Below, piece after piece: positions 1 to 12,363 of a DNA stretch of 26,057 nt. Source of the DNA: Ophiothrix spiculata (lineage: Eukaryota; Echinodermata; Ophiuroidea; Amphilepidida; Ophiotrichidae); the NCBI GenBank assembly GCA_000969725.1, contig JXSR01S010179.1. One strand, written 5' to 3'. The notes beneath the pieces were generated by a model. That model saw only the letters and a program-made list of their open reading frames with translations, did no database searches and had not been told where the DNA came from. Numbering within the stretch: position 1 is the stretch's first letter; each line of letters begins with the position of its first letter. A program made the translations under genes and the position numbers.

Positions 1-750
1 TCTTGACGATAAGAAGTACTTACTATTCTAATTCAGAATGTAACAAGAGGGGGAAGTAGTTGCATATAAAGCACCGAAATCAAGCGAAATTTGAATCAAA
101 TAAAAAAATCAATTTAAATGAGACAAATGATTTTTTTTTTAAATTGTGAGGTGTTTTTTCCCAACCATGGATTAATTATTTATTTGATAATACATCTTTT
201 AAGATCAGAAGGACTTTTTCATTTAAAGAGGAACAAGAAGGGAAGGAGTAGTATATAAATCAGCAAAATCAACCGAAATTCAACTCAAATCAAAAAAATC
301 AATTTAAATAAAACAAATGCATGAATGATTTTTTTTATTTTATTACAAAATCATGATTTTTGCCAACCTTAGATCAATTATTTATGGGATAATACATTTT
401 CTTAAGATCAGAAGGACTTAGTGTTCTTATTTAAAGAGTAATAAGAGGGGAAGGAGTAGTATATAAATCAGCAAAATCAACCAAAATTCCAATCAAATCA
501 AAAAAAATCAATTTAAATAAAACAAATGATTGTTTTGATTTTTTTACAAATCATGATTTTTGCCAATCTTAGATCAATTATTTATCTGATAATACATTTT
601 TTAAGATCAGAAGGACTTAATATTCCCATTTCAAGAGTAATTTGAGGTAGGGGAAGGGTGTAGCTCCTTCAAACCTCTGATATGAAAATCAAAAAAATCG
701 ATTTAAATCAAAAAAACCCAATTTAAATCAAAAAATCGATATTGATATTT
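1..750. repeat. Tandem array of a ~200 bp AT-rich unit, about four copies
   Basis: Four successive units can be lined up on the shared start AAGATCAGAAGGACTT, which begins at about 201, 404 and 603, with a more diverged version near 5. The period is therefore about 196-203 bp. Each unit then has a purine-rich stretch (AAGAGGGGAAGGAGTAG), a tract built from AATCAA/AATTTAAAT, a poly-T run, and a closing segment ending in GATAATACATTTT. Units 2 and 3 are very similar, while unit 1 and the last unit are more diverged. The last unit is truncated and has an internal expansion of ATCAAAAAA/GATTTAAAT near 685-745. The array is open at the left edge, so its full copy number is unknown. It looks like a minisatellite or a small satellite block. 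I see no coding potential in it. Confidence 0.85.
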
Positions 751-3700
751 ATTCAATAGATAAATGTACAACATACAAGATATATATCATCCAGTACATA
801 GATTTCCTTTAACAACAATTTCTTGTAACCAGGTTCCTCCAACTCTTTAAAAGGAAATGATGTTGATGAATTACATTGCCAACATGCGCTGTATTCATGT
901 GTTGTGCATACAGATTTAACATAGCTACCTTCTACCTTTACTTCAAAGAGGCCTTAATTCATTTTCCCTTATACATTATAAATGATCCTAGACAAATATA
1001 AACTTGACATAAGTGAACTACAGGTGACGATGCTGTATGTTTTTGCTATCCTTAGTTAGATAATAAATTCAATGGCAATGTCAGATTTATTTGAATCTAT
1101 CGAGGTGTGATGGAGAATGTTCACTGTAGTCAAACAATTATCAGACGTGGTGAATATTTAAAAGTATAGTGCTTTAGTTCATTGATGATATTTATGAATA
1201 ATAAATGAGTTTTTCGACACGGCTGCTTTAAAGGCAATTTTGTTGTGAGGTTCATGGTGAATTACAGTGCAAGCAAACAGTTAACTCGTAAGACATTTTT
1301 ATTCACAAATTTGTTCATTGGAGAAATTATATCACACGAATTGAATCGGGATGTTTTTGCTCCCCTAAACTGCTTTTGTCTCCTTTAAACATCTATTAGT
1401 TAGGAATATTTTTAGTTGTTAAACAATCTGAATCCAATGTAGATATTTGGCTAATCCACATGGAACACAAGTTTAGAAAAATCTGCATCTTCATAAACCA
1501 CTTTACATCTACCATGAATCCAAAAATCGTGATCGCAGCTAATGCCTTAAAATCCACATAAGCATAAGATCCAGATTCATCATTGTTTATATTACATGCA
1601 TGCGGAGATCCAAATCTTTGATCTGATTCTAGGAGATGTTGACTTATCTGATTTATATAACAAGTCAATGAAAATGTTCCCTTATAATATCCTGGATGGA
1701 AGCCTGCAAATTCTTCAACACTGCCTTTGTGATATTCTAGGGTCACCTATATTAGACAATATGGTAATTTTTTATGCATTTCTGTAGTTCTTAGTGGTGT
1801 TGTGATGTCTTTTCTCAAGTGCATCCTCTATTTGTTCCTAATTTTCAAGCATTTCAACTAGGTATATTTGCTCTGTTGGATTGAATTCTATTCTGAGCTG
1901 CAGATGTGCAAATAACACTCTGTAAACTTGTTCACAGCTTGTGGGAATGCTGACAAAGTATACAATACGGAGAAATTGAAATGGTTAGAAAATCTTGGGG
2001 AAAATCTATCTAGAATGCAGTTAGTACATTATAATTAGGATATGGTTAGGTTACATTTTACATAAATTTTGTGGACCATCATGTGTTTTCATACAGATTT
2101 ATTTATTTATTTGGTGTGATTTTTTTTACAATTGACAATAACTTCAGCAAGGTAATTTAAGTTTTAGTTTAATCAAATTTGTTGTATAAATCATTAATTT
2201 GCATGAAATATATGTTGAGAAAGTTGCAAATTTTGACAATATTCCCCTATGAATTATGAAATACTATTATATGGTCATTCATTGAAGAATGTTGCCATTT
2301 TGAAATAGATATAGTCTAGAAGCGAGAGATGAAACAAGAGCTTTATTAATTCAGTCTAGAATGAAAAGGAGACGAAAATGTCACACTATTCGACACTCTC
2401 AATACATGTTTTTTATTTTCTCCTTTTCTTGTACTAGTATATATAGGTTATCTGGGTTTCTCAATCATTGAAAAGTGAGTGACAAGCAGATTTAGATTTC
2501 CAATTTAGATGATATTGGAGTAGTCATTTAAGTGTTTATAGTGTATTATTCTCAGTCTAATTTCATGGACTGATGAATTACTTACGTAAATTCACATTCT
2601 TGTAACATAGGAATGTTGTTATTTATGCTGTCTGGTTTCGGTCCTCCGTATAAATTGATGTGGCAAACTCATCAGGTTTTTTAATTAGCTGTGAACCGAA
2701 CCCGTTCTTAATTTTCTAACTGTAAACAAGATGGTTTACATTTGTTTGCAAATTGTGTATTTCTTGAATTTTTGAGAACTGAGACTATATTTCGTATTAG
2801 GTAGATTATGTTGTTCAATTTATCAGTCAATTAAATTTATTCTTATCATGATCTTATTCAACTTGCTTTATTTATTTGATGCCGCAAATTTGGTGTTGTA
2901 ATAAACGTTAATGCCGTCATGACAATTTCATGTATATGTTTTGTCTGAGACAAGTGTTAAGAAATGCATCAAAATTGAGTGTACAGAAGTGGCACGCTTA
3001 AAATATTTTTTTCAATTTGCATCCTCCCTTACAGACAATGTAGTAACTGACACCAGCTGTGGTGATATGTGTATTGAATGGAAGTGAAAAGTTAAATGCA
3101 CTAACATAGAATATTGGCAGCTAAATGCATTATAGAATTCATGGGCTGCAAAGTTGATCAGGTGCAAAAATAGCAATCTGACAAACAAACTATCAATTTG
3201 GAATTTGAGGGAGAATAATCTAGTTTTCACCTCATTTGAGAAGTTTACTTAAATTTGTTATTTTTTTCTATTGTTCTCAAGGTAATGTAAATAAATTTTT
3301 CAAAATTGTGTTTTGTCCATTATGTCAGACCCTATATAACTAAAAATCTAAATTCAGTTTTGATGTTATTACCATTGTTCTGTAGGTAGCACAAGCTTTG
3401 AAAATTATCTTGCTTTCATACTTTTTGTAGCTTTGCAACTTCATAGCTTTGTAGTTCTGTTGCTCAGTAGTTTCATTTCACACTTTTGTAGGTGTGCAGC
3501 TTTGTCGCTTCATGTTGCTTTAAAAATTGAATTTATTTCAACTTGAAAATTTTGCCGTGCATCAAAATTTTGTCAATATTGATTATCTCAGCAACATGTT
3601 GATTTGCTGCTACGACAACCAGAAGCAAAAAGACCCCTTTATATCACAAAGTACAAACATCACAGACCCCCTTTTTAAATAACAATTATATAGAAAAATA

Positions 3701-6700
3701 GACTTAGATGGTGTACAGCTCAACATTGTTACATTACATTTGATGATAGTAAGTTAGGTATGTGCATTATTATTACAACTAATTAAGATGATAGAACCTA
3801 CAGAATTGGATATGACCTTAAATTAACCCCATGGAGCGTTACCTGTCATTGTCACTCTATGTTGTCCATACAGTAGTGATTGCTTATCAGAAATTAGGAA
3901 TTTGAAATTGATGTGTAAAATGTGTATAGCAAAGCAGATGTAAAAGGGGTTTTTAATATCAATATCTTTCAAATTTATAAGTCGTTTGGTTTGACATGGT
4001 TTTGATTAGAGATGTTTAAAAAAAACATTATTTTCTTCATATTTCTGCAAAATGCCAGCAAACATAAAAAATGACAAGCTTTCTTTTAACAATTCTTTGC
4101 CTATGTTATTTAATTTGCTTTCAGATTTTTGCTTTGATATAATGAAGAAAAGATAAAACAAAAATCTCAGAACCAAATTAACCATGTACTCACTACTGTG
4201 TACAGTGTTTAAAACTACCGATTTGAAATTCATAAATTAGCCATTCCTGTTTATGATGCACACAATCTAGAAAAGAGCACGATCACTATCAACGTTGTGA
4301 TGCATTCAAAGCAACAAATTTAATGCATTTTCCAGCAAATCAAGTAAATTCAAAAGAAATTCCCTCATATTCGTGAAAACTCCCAATCAATTTTAGGGTA
4401 ACCTGAGAATCATGCTTTTTGTTATGTTAAAGTATTGGTTTTCACTTATTAATCAAGTTGTAGAAACCCTAAAGATACAACCTCTCAGCTTCTTTGATGC
4501 AAGTTGATGAATTACTGTAAGAGCTACACACAGCTTAGAGATGGTGTGATTTTTTCCTTAGTGGTGCATTTACAAATATTTCTGATGAAAACCCATCATA
4601 TATATTATGCTATGTATAGATGTGATAATGGTGGAATACTGAGGGGAAATGTAGGGTGAATGCTTATATGCCCATATACTAATACATGACAGTTCAGGTT
4701 TTTTTTTCCCATTTTGTAATCAATTTGACAGATGCATTGATGCAAATCTTTTAAGATCAGGCATAATAATTTACTTCAAGTTTGAATTTGATTTTATATG
4801 AGTGATGTTTTAAAGTTAATCACTCACATAAATTATTAATATTTGTTCAAGGTTTGAATTTTATGCAGATTTATGTAAAAATTTGTTTAGAATTTATTTT
4901 TTCAATAGTAGCATTGATCTCAAAGAGAAAAAGTGAAAATAATCAGTTGATATTGAATTCAAGCAGTTCAAATAAAAATCAAATCATATCTATCTTGTTG
5001 TAACTGTCTACCTAAGATGGCATAATTCAACAACTTTAAAAGTATCACCATATATGAGTTTGTGTCTTCAATTGATGCAGCACCTACAAACAAGCCTACT
5101 TCACACTTAGTAATATCTTTTTCAATACTTTATTGCCTTGTTGCTCGCTCGTGCCGACATTGATTGCCATGATTCAAAATCTTTAAATGTAGCAACCGCT
5201 TAAATTAGCTACCTATATTGGATTTAGATCAGCACACTTCTCGCAATTGTCTTGCCAACTGAAAATTCCAATATTATTGATTTGATATTTTTGTGTATTC
5301 AAAAAAGTCATCAGCGTTTCCTAAAATCAATGCTTTGCCCAACAGCTGCCGATTTGTATTGGTGTCCTTGAGTCCAGACTTTATGATGTGATTCATAGAT
5401 GTCATATTTTTGATTTACAATAATTTTAATGTCTGTTGATTTTAAAATCAATGTCATTATCATTCAAGCACAGAAAATCATTTATTAATAGCTTGAAAAC
5501 AAACATAGATTTTAATTATTAGTATGTAAAAGAATACATGTTTTAAGAAATTATCAAATGTGAAAATTAATAGGCGTGGAAATAATGGATATTGTTCATG
5601 AAACACATCCTTTTAAACGTGATGTTTTTATCATGAGGAGACCCTTTTCTGTCACCCCACTCTAGAACACCTTGCATGGGGTTGGAATCTACTTAATTAT
5701 TCATAAAGACATGAATGCAAAAATGAAATGCAACATTAAAATTTCAATTTAAATAATAGCGATCATAACATCATGAGAGGTCATACATTGTGTGAGATGA
5801 CAAAGGAAGGTTCGGTCTTTCTGATTTACTTCAGATAAATACAAGTATATTTCTGTTTTTAACATATAATGATATGTAAGATATAGGATGTTTTAATGTT
5901 ATTTAAAGATGTACAATCAATTTCCTTTCACATAATCAATAAGATTTCTCTTTAGATTCGAATTTAAACTAATATTACCTACTATGTAATAGATACCATA
6001 ATAAGCCCAGTTCAGTGTCCATCCTGTGGTGTCCAGGTTGATATTGTAAATAAGAAGCAAGGGATTTCTCTAGTTTACCTTCAGCAAATATTATTTTAAA
6101 AGCCATCCAGTAGAAAAGAGTTGACACAATTTTCAAAGAAGGATTCTATGATGATCTCAGTAGGGGACAATTCTTGAGTGTATTCATTGAATCTAGATTC
6201 CTTGTTGAGAACTATGCAAATAATTTGAGGGACGTCTTCAAGTAGTGCACTCTAAAAAGTATCGCAATGTGTGTAAATAAAAGAGAATTTATCGTGAATT
6301 TATATTCAAATTTTTTTTATGGGAAGCCAATAGGTGAGAATTATTGCTTATTTGTAAATTAGACAGATCAAGTAAAATATTGCATGTGTATATCATCAGT
6401 TTTCTCATTGTATTCAAATTCAAAGTTATGTTGAACTTTTGTTAAGATTTATTTTATAAATTTGTGAACATTTTGACAAGTGAAATTTGATTCCCTCTGC
6501 TTTATAATGGCATTGATAAGAGGATACTTTGCTTTGATGAGTGGTCATTGATACCTGATATTGATACAGGCTTCTGCTTGGTCAACTGGTCAGTTCAGAT
6601 GTTATTACAATATGAATCAAGGAGTTTGTTCATCTTGTTCAGGTGAATTGTATTGCACTTTACAGTGAGGTGGTTTCAATTTCTCTTTTTTATTTTGGAC

Positions 6701-7670
6701 TGAAAAGATTTGCTTTTTTGTGTTTCTTTGTATCTTTGCATTGTAAATGTATCTAATGGCTTATCCTGTTCAGTTCTACTACAAATTGACAACTTTTATC
6801 CAATTACACTTCCTGGTTTGTATAATGGTACCATAGAGCATCAGAGCAAGAAGAAATTGTGTGGTTTAACCTTTTTTATTTTACAATAGTCTTCCTCGGT
6901 TCTGTGAGTACTTTTCCAATGGGGTTGGGGCACTCAAATTTTGTTTGGGTATAAAGGTTGTTCAAATGTGGAGTATTAAATTATACCTCAAAAGATTTAT
7001 CAAGTTTGCAGTGTTATCGATTGCCTCCACTATATTTTTGGAACAAGCAAGAATTCGAAAACCTTCTCATTTTGGTGGCAGGGGTGACACTTTGAACAGA
7101 TAAAACTAATAGGATTTCATTTGGAGTAACACACATTTCACAAAAATTGAAAATTGTATAACAGTACAATTTCAGAGCATAAAGGTTGCTGCAGTATGAT
7201 ATTTCAGAATATCTGGTATTATACCTACCTACGTGCAACACAATAACAAAGACTCCAAAACAGGCTTTAGAGATAGCTGCCACTGACACAAACTCCTCAT
7301 GCAATCAACCGATCATGACATTTTGATCTCTTGTTGCGAGGTGAACATGATACGAAGCTCTATCTGAAATTATGAATAAATACATAAGGGTAGCCATTAG
7401 CCAAGATCACTTGAAGCGTATACAGTATATATTTCCTGTCATTATCAAATTCTTCAATTATTGTAGAAAATGTAACTGTGGGGTTGAAAGGGGTTGTCAG
7501 TAGATATGAAGAGTTTAATTTCATGATGAATAAAGTTTATTTGTTTCTACAATCTCACAGATAAGCAAATGGGAAATAAAATAAAGGGGTATCAGATGTT
7601 GTGATCAACATCCATATCAAACATAAAGCTCACTTGTAGTTTTGAATTTTCAAAAGGTACTTTAAACACC
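751..7670. other. Gene-free AT-rich stretch
   Basis: This stretch has no reading frame longer than about 115 codons, and the ones present have no recognisable motif, no coding-like composition and stops in every frame nearby. Overlapping frames on opposite strands at 1396-1787 are typical of chance. Features that stand out are short AT-rich simple tracts (for example TTTATTTATTTATTT near 2098) and a quasi-repeat of CTTTGTAG-like words near 3421-3521. I find no terminal inverted repeats, no poly(A)-tailed element and no long internal duplication. It could be intron or intergenic DNA; the sequence does not decide between them. Confidence 0.6.
3421..3521. repeat. Degenerate low-complexity repeat built on CTTTGTAG-like words
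   Basis: Within 100 bases the words TTTGTAGCTTTGCAACTT, AGCTTTGTAGTTCTGTTGC, TTTTGTAGGTGTGCAGC and TTTGTCGCTTCATGTTGC follow one another. They suggest an old, degenerate tandem repeat with a unit of roughly 20-30 bases. The period is irregular, so this could also be compositional bias. No function is implied. Confidence 0.35.
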
Positions 7671-7862
7671 GATATTTTTGCGCTCAGTAATTTTTGCGCA
7701 CGGCCAATTTTGGACGATTTCGCGCATTTTTATTTTAGCGCACGTGAACATTGGGTTATTTTAGAATTTCCTTCGCAACAAATACACATTTATTTCAATG
7801 GTACATTTATTTTTGCGCTTATTTCATTTTGCGCGAAAATAAATGTAGCGCGAAAAATACCA
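7671..7862. mobile_element. GCGC-rich palindromic MITE-like element
   Basis: The ends are imperfect inverted repeats: GATATTTTTGCGCTC at the left and GCGCGAAAAATACC at the right (7848-7861). Between them are many further GCGC/CGCG words in both orientations, such as TTTTTGCGCAC, TTTCGCGCATTTT, TTTTTGCGCTTATTT and TTTGCGCGAAAAT. The CpG content is far above the surrounding AT-rich DNA, so the block stands out sharply at both edges. Short palindromic elements of this composition are common as dispersed repeats in marine invertebrate genomes, which is general knowledge and not a match I could run. A 60-codon open frame inside it is a by-product of the repeat. No clear target-site duplication is visible, so the exact borders are uncertain by several bases. 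Confidence 0.55.
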
Positions 7863-10234
7863 CTACATAGTAATCTCAGAGCTGAAATTTAATGTAAGAT
7901 TTTAAAGTAAATATTTTAGACAATTCTTTCAGAGGAAATTGACATTTTTTGTAAAATCTAAAATTATAATCTACAATCGAGCATAATATGTAGTGATCGA
8001 AATTGTTAAAAAATCTGATTTTTCAAAGTACCTTCTAGGTCCTGTATGTTGTTCTCCCCTAATATTGTTAAATGTTCCTAAATGTTGTATTTTAAAATTT
8101 AACTCAACTCTTTCAAGAATTAATTTTAATGAAAAATGTTTATCAAAATCTTTGGAATGTGTTTAAAAGAATTTAGTCAACTTTGCCTGTGTGCAAAAAA
8201 GTAAGGAAAATACTAGTTGCCACTATAGTTTCTATTGACTTTGAAATATAAAACATGAAACATCCCCAGGCATGGGTTTTGTTTATTGAATGAAAAGTCC
8301 TCTAACATGTTTATTTATCCCTTTTTGGCAAGGTGACTGCTGAGTTTGTTGCTTAGATGTCATTCATGATGTTTCGATGTTTACATTAGTTGGATGATGC
8401 TCAGATGACATATGCCGCTAGAAACGGATGACCTTGTCCCGGATATATGAATGTTTGGAATTTGAATTTATACCATTTAAAAAAAACTTATTATGAATTA
8501 ATGAGTTGAAACATAACCCACTTTGCTTTATTTTTTACTTTTCTTTTTATCTATCTTTAATAGCACATAATACACACACCCTAAAATTATGTTTATCCTT
8601 TCAGTCTGTTGAATATTAATTATGTAAATTCTTCATCAGCCAAGTATTGATCTTTTCCTTTTCTAGAGAATTTGCACAAGAGCAGTGAAACTCCTGGTGC
8701 ATCATGGGCAGGCATCAAATAATCCCAATAATCTATCTCATGAGCACATATTCGGGCATATGCATGAGCATATAATCCCTTAATTCATCAGCCTTAAACA
8801 ATCACAAGATGAACCAGGTGCAAGTTAAGACAATCAAATCAGATGTTTGGCTTCCTTTGCATATGCCCTCCAGGGAATAATTACAATAAAGCTTTTAGTG
8901 GCAAATCCATGGAAAAGACAACCAAACTTGAATCATCTATTCTTATACATTCAGGTCAGACCTTTCCAAACATTTTTGTTCACCATGTTTGTTATCAGTA
9001 TTACAATAAATATGCTAATTTTGACATATTGCTCTGAAAATGTCAAAACCAAGGTCTGAAATAAAGGTGTTTGTATTCTTTTGGTACAATATAAAAGTTC
9101 AATTTAATTGACATGTTCAAATGTTAGGATGCTATTAGGTGCTAAGGGCAATGACCGTGCAATAAACTTGACTTTTTTCTTTCACTATTGTAAATATGCT
9201 GAATTTTGATCGTGTTTGGAATATTAAACATATCCTATCAGATTATATGGTAGAACAGAGCAATTTAATATCCTGTTTGGAGACTCATCATGCAGCTTTA
9301 TGAGTATATTCGGAAGAAAAATGATGCCACAAAATGATGATAATTTGTGGTGTTTGGTCATACATATGTAATGATTTGTCGTGTGAGCTTATTCCGACTT
9401 CAAGTTTCACACTGTCTCATTTGATTACGATAGGTAATTTGAACTTGCATTTCATTAAGATTCCTTTGCAAATTCTAAATTTATTCCTTTATTCATATCA
9501 AACTTGTAGGAAGATGATATCATTTGTCAAATATTTATTTCCAATAGCAAGTATAGTATTTATGTTTAAATTTAAGAGTAGCCCACGTGTAGTTGAATAG
9601 CATAAATTTTCCTGTCCATGATTGTGAATGTTACAAGTAGGGGCAGCTGACAAAGGAGATAGAAACACACAGGTACTCATATATCATAGTCATGATTGGA
9701 TGAATACATATTGCTAATCATCTCCAGCAATTGAGATTTTTGACATTTTGTGTAAGATTCTACACAGTATCTTGTTCTCTTTAGAAAAAGAGCAAATTAC
9801 AAAAATTATAGGAAGTATCAAAAACAAAAGATGAATCATTATAAGATCTTTAATACATCTGAACAAGGATCAGATTAATCATAGAAACTAAGAACTTAAT
9901 CTCATATTACTATTCAAAGATTTGTTAAATATCAGATCATCATGTAATTAACAGATCACAGTGATAACGTATACCCATTACTTGGATTTAATAGTAATAA
10001 GTAAAACAGATCTGGATATAACAATCAATGCTGTACTCTTCTGGGTCAAAAAAATTGATGAGTTACCAGGTAGGAAGCTATAAGCAAGAGTATTAAAGAC
10101 CATGATGTGAGTTACATCACAATTAGTGATCAGGTACAATTTATACAGTGAGGAGATATGTACACCATTCCATTTTAGTATATGTTTTATTTGGAAATGA
10201 CAGTTTTACTCTAAAAACTGTGTTGACAATCTAA
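7863..10234. other. Gene-free AT-rich stretch
   Basis: Two overlapping frames at 8843-9059 and opposite-strand frames at 9334-9680 are of chance length and have no recognisable domain. A short inverted match (TCAGACCTT near 8956 against AAGGTCTGA near 9052) is too short to call an element. Nothing else above background is seen. Confidence 0.55.
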
Positions 10235-10374
10235 CCCTTTTGATCCTGAATTGCAATATAGGTGTATCTAGCCCATACTGAATTAATCAACTCTTAATGA
10301 ATGAATTGGAATGCTTGAACATTCTAACATAAACTCCTTTGGTAATGCATAGGTGTACTATCGGATCAAAAGGG
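10235..10374. mobile_element. Short piggyBac-like MITE with CCCTTTTGATCC ends
   Basis: The terminal inverted repeats are CCCTTTTGATCC at the left (10235-10246) and GGATCAAAAGGG at the right (10363-10374). They are perfect over 12 bases. The flanks are CTAA at the left and TTAA at the right, which fits a TTAA target duplication with one change. A TTAA target next to ends beginning CCC is the known pattern for piggyBac-type elements. A TA target with ends starting ACCC (Tc1/mariner style) is the alternative reading. The 116 bp interior has no reading frame, so this would be a non-autonomous element. Inside it, a motif like ATAGGTGTA occurs twice in direct orientation (near 10259 and 10350). Confidence 0.65.
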
Positions 10375-10867
10375 TTAAATAAGAGACAATATTGGTACCC
10401 CAGTAGATGGAATTGAAATAGTTTGGCTTGTGTGATTTTCATCCTGACTCGTCTTGTGATGACTATCTCAACTCACCATCACTACTCATCAATCCCAATT
10501 GAATTGCATATGTCCCACATCCTCACCAGACAAGCTGCAATCTGCCTGTAATCCTTTAAGTAGAGCTATTGCCATGCATTAATTGCCAGCTTCTATCTTG
10601 AGCGACTATTTATCTGATCTTCAAAGGCCACTTATTCAACTAGATTTGATGGAATTACAAATGTAAATGCAGTGTCTGTTAGGATTATGTATCACTTTAT
10701 AAGCAAGTAGTGAAGCTATCTGAATGACTAGGTTTATGTGTGGTTCAGAAATCACCTGCAACCAAAGCACACATATATTCAGTGAAGTGATTTTTCAGGA
10801 TGATTTTGCTATCATTCGTAAAATGTCAACTTATCTATTTGAAATTATATAATCATTTTTTTACATA
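10375..10867. other. Stretch outside the visible inverted repeat; no gene seen
   Basis: No frame or repeat stands out. The inverted-repeat partner of 10868 is the last base of the window, so whether this stretch and DNA further left also belong to the left arm cannot be told from the window. Confidence 0.4.
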
Positions 10868-11361
10868 AGCAAAACTTAGGGAGTATAGAGTAAAACACTA
10901 CATAGTTCCTAAAATTTGAATATTGGGGTTAGTTTTATATGAATATGATTAAGATTAATTCTAAAGACATTACTTGACTTGGTTATATCTGTATTTGAAA
11001 TAATTTGAAAAAGGGACAGAAGCATGGGGAATTTGCTTAATTCAAACAAAATACTGAATTTGAGAATCTCTTTATCCAGCTTCATTATAGTTTTTTAAGT
11101 AAGCTCATTTGCCAGCAGTATATGTTAATTTCTATGTTTCTGATACCAGTGTCCTTTATTTGACTGTATGGAAGAAAAAAATATGCTTTTTTGATTACCT
11201 AAATATATCAGTATAACCAGAATTGACCTGAGTCCCTATGAATAACCAAATGCCCTACAACCTGCAAGGACCACAACTGTCTCCTTGTCAATAAATATCC
11301 TTATTACTACAACACTGCATCATACATCAGGAATGTCCAAACCCAGATCAAAAGAATACCT

Positions 11362-12363
11362 ACAAAGACCAACTTGATGGCATTATAGCTCTTGGTGTTC
11401 TCAAAAGAAAACCATCTCCCTAGGCCGATCAGGTCAGGCAGCTCGGCACGTGCCACAGACACCTGAGAATACAAGTGCTATAACGGCCGATGGGCTTGAT
11501 GGGTCATATCAGTCATATTATGTCATAACACTTCTCATTTGACAACATAACCATAGAGATCTCAGGTGAATGATGGATTAGTAATAATCAAAAAAACATC
11601 ACACCTTAAGATAGCTCAATATGCTTTCTTGAATTTCAAGTAGCTAATTTGCATATTTTGAAAATACTTCACCATGTCACCGACCTCCGTTGCTGAGATC
11701 ACCTTATCTATTGAAATCATAAATCTGAGTTCATTGTCCAGTTTGGGAAACATTTTGGTGCCATATAAGATTTCTCAAAAAGATTGTAGATTGCAGATTT
11801 AGGACAAATGTCAAGTGGAATGTGATCAGCTCTTTTATTTTTAATGCAGCATGCTGCTGAATTTGATTCATACTGATTCAGATTATACTGTTTCAGACAA
11901 TTGTAAACTTGTATGTATCTTGGGTAAATCTTTGAGATTTAATGATATAGATTGTTTGCCTACACTGAATTCAGTGCTTATAAATTAATAGAATATGCCG
12001 CCGGGTTTGTTTATAAGTGATTAGTGTTCACTTGTACTGCAGTAAAAAGAAAAAAAAATAAAGAAACAGACAGTTTGAATAATTATTTTTATTAAATACC
12101 CGGTATCAAGTAATAGTAAGCTTTTGTCAAAATCCAAGATTTCTTGCCATGAATATATGTGCAAGCCGGTAGCCAGGGGGTCGCACCCAAAATTGACAAA
12201 ATTTACAAAAGGTCCACTTTGTACTGAACAGTTAGAAGGGTAAGGGTGAGGGTTGGGGTTAGGTTCAATTTTGCAGTTCTGCACCTTCCCAGGAAAACTC
12301 CTGGCTATGGGCCTCTCTATGTCAGTCAGCATACTTTTTTCCATGCTTACATTTTTTGGCAAA
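11362..12363. other. Left-arm-only segment of ~1 kb inside the inverted repeat
   Basis: The alignment of the two arms is good up to AAAGAATACCTAC (11350-11362) and resumes at ATCTTGCGGCTTT (from about 12364). In the right arm only about 50 bases lie between the same anchors. The extra kilobase is thus an insertion in the left arm or a loss from the right. It has no long frame, no obvious terminal repeats at its borders and no clear target duplication. It contains a smaller MITE-like unit near its inner end. The start of the segment (11420-11480) has somewhat more C+G and CpG than the rest. Confidence 0.6.
12165..12313. mobile_element. Small MITE-like element with TAGCCAGG ends
   Basis: The left end GCCGGTAGCCAGGGGG (12165-12180) and the right end CTCCTGGCTATGGGC (12298-12312) are imperfect inverted repeats sharing TAGCCAGG. 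The interior includes a G-rich tract of GGGT/GGGTTAGG words (12238-12270) and a second, inner inverted pair (CCCAGG and CCTGG). A 113-codon open frame on the minus strand spans this unit but is explained by the repeat. There is no convincing target-site duplication and the family is not recognised. Borders may be off by several bases. Confidence 0.45.

Noticed and set aside
121-560. Regularly spaced repeats as a CRISPR array
   Set aside because: The units are about 200 bp contiguous tandem copies without short conserved repeats and unique spacers, and the genome looks animal.
1396-1787. Overlapping open frames of 116 and 63 codons on opposite strands
   Set aside because: They have no recognised motif, no splice context, no coding-like composition and mutual overlap, as expected by chance in AT-rich DNA.
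7710-7892. 60-codon frame in the GCGC-rich block
   Set aside because: Explained by the palindromic element, which lacks stops by composition.
8843-9059. Two overlapping plus-strand frames of 64 and 70 codons
   Set aside because: They are in different frames over the same bases, with no domain and no conservation evidence; chance length.
8953-9062. Short inverted match TCAGACCTT / AAGGTCTGA as a MITE
   Set aside because: Only about nine bases match, with no target duplication; too weak.
12021-12362. 113-codon minus-strand frame
   Set aside because: It spans a MITE-like unit and simple sequence, and lies wholly in the segment missing from the right arm; no protein family is visible.
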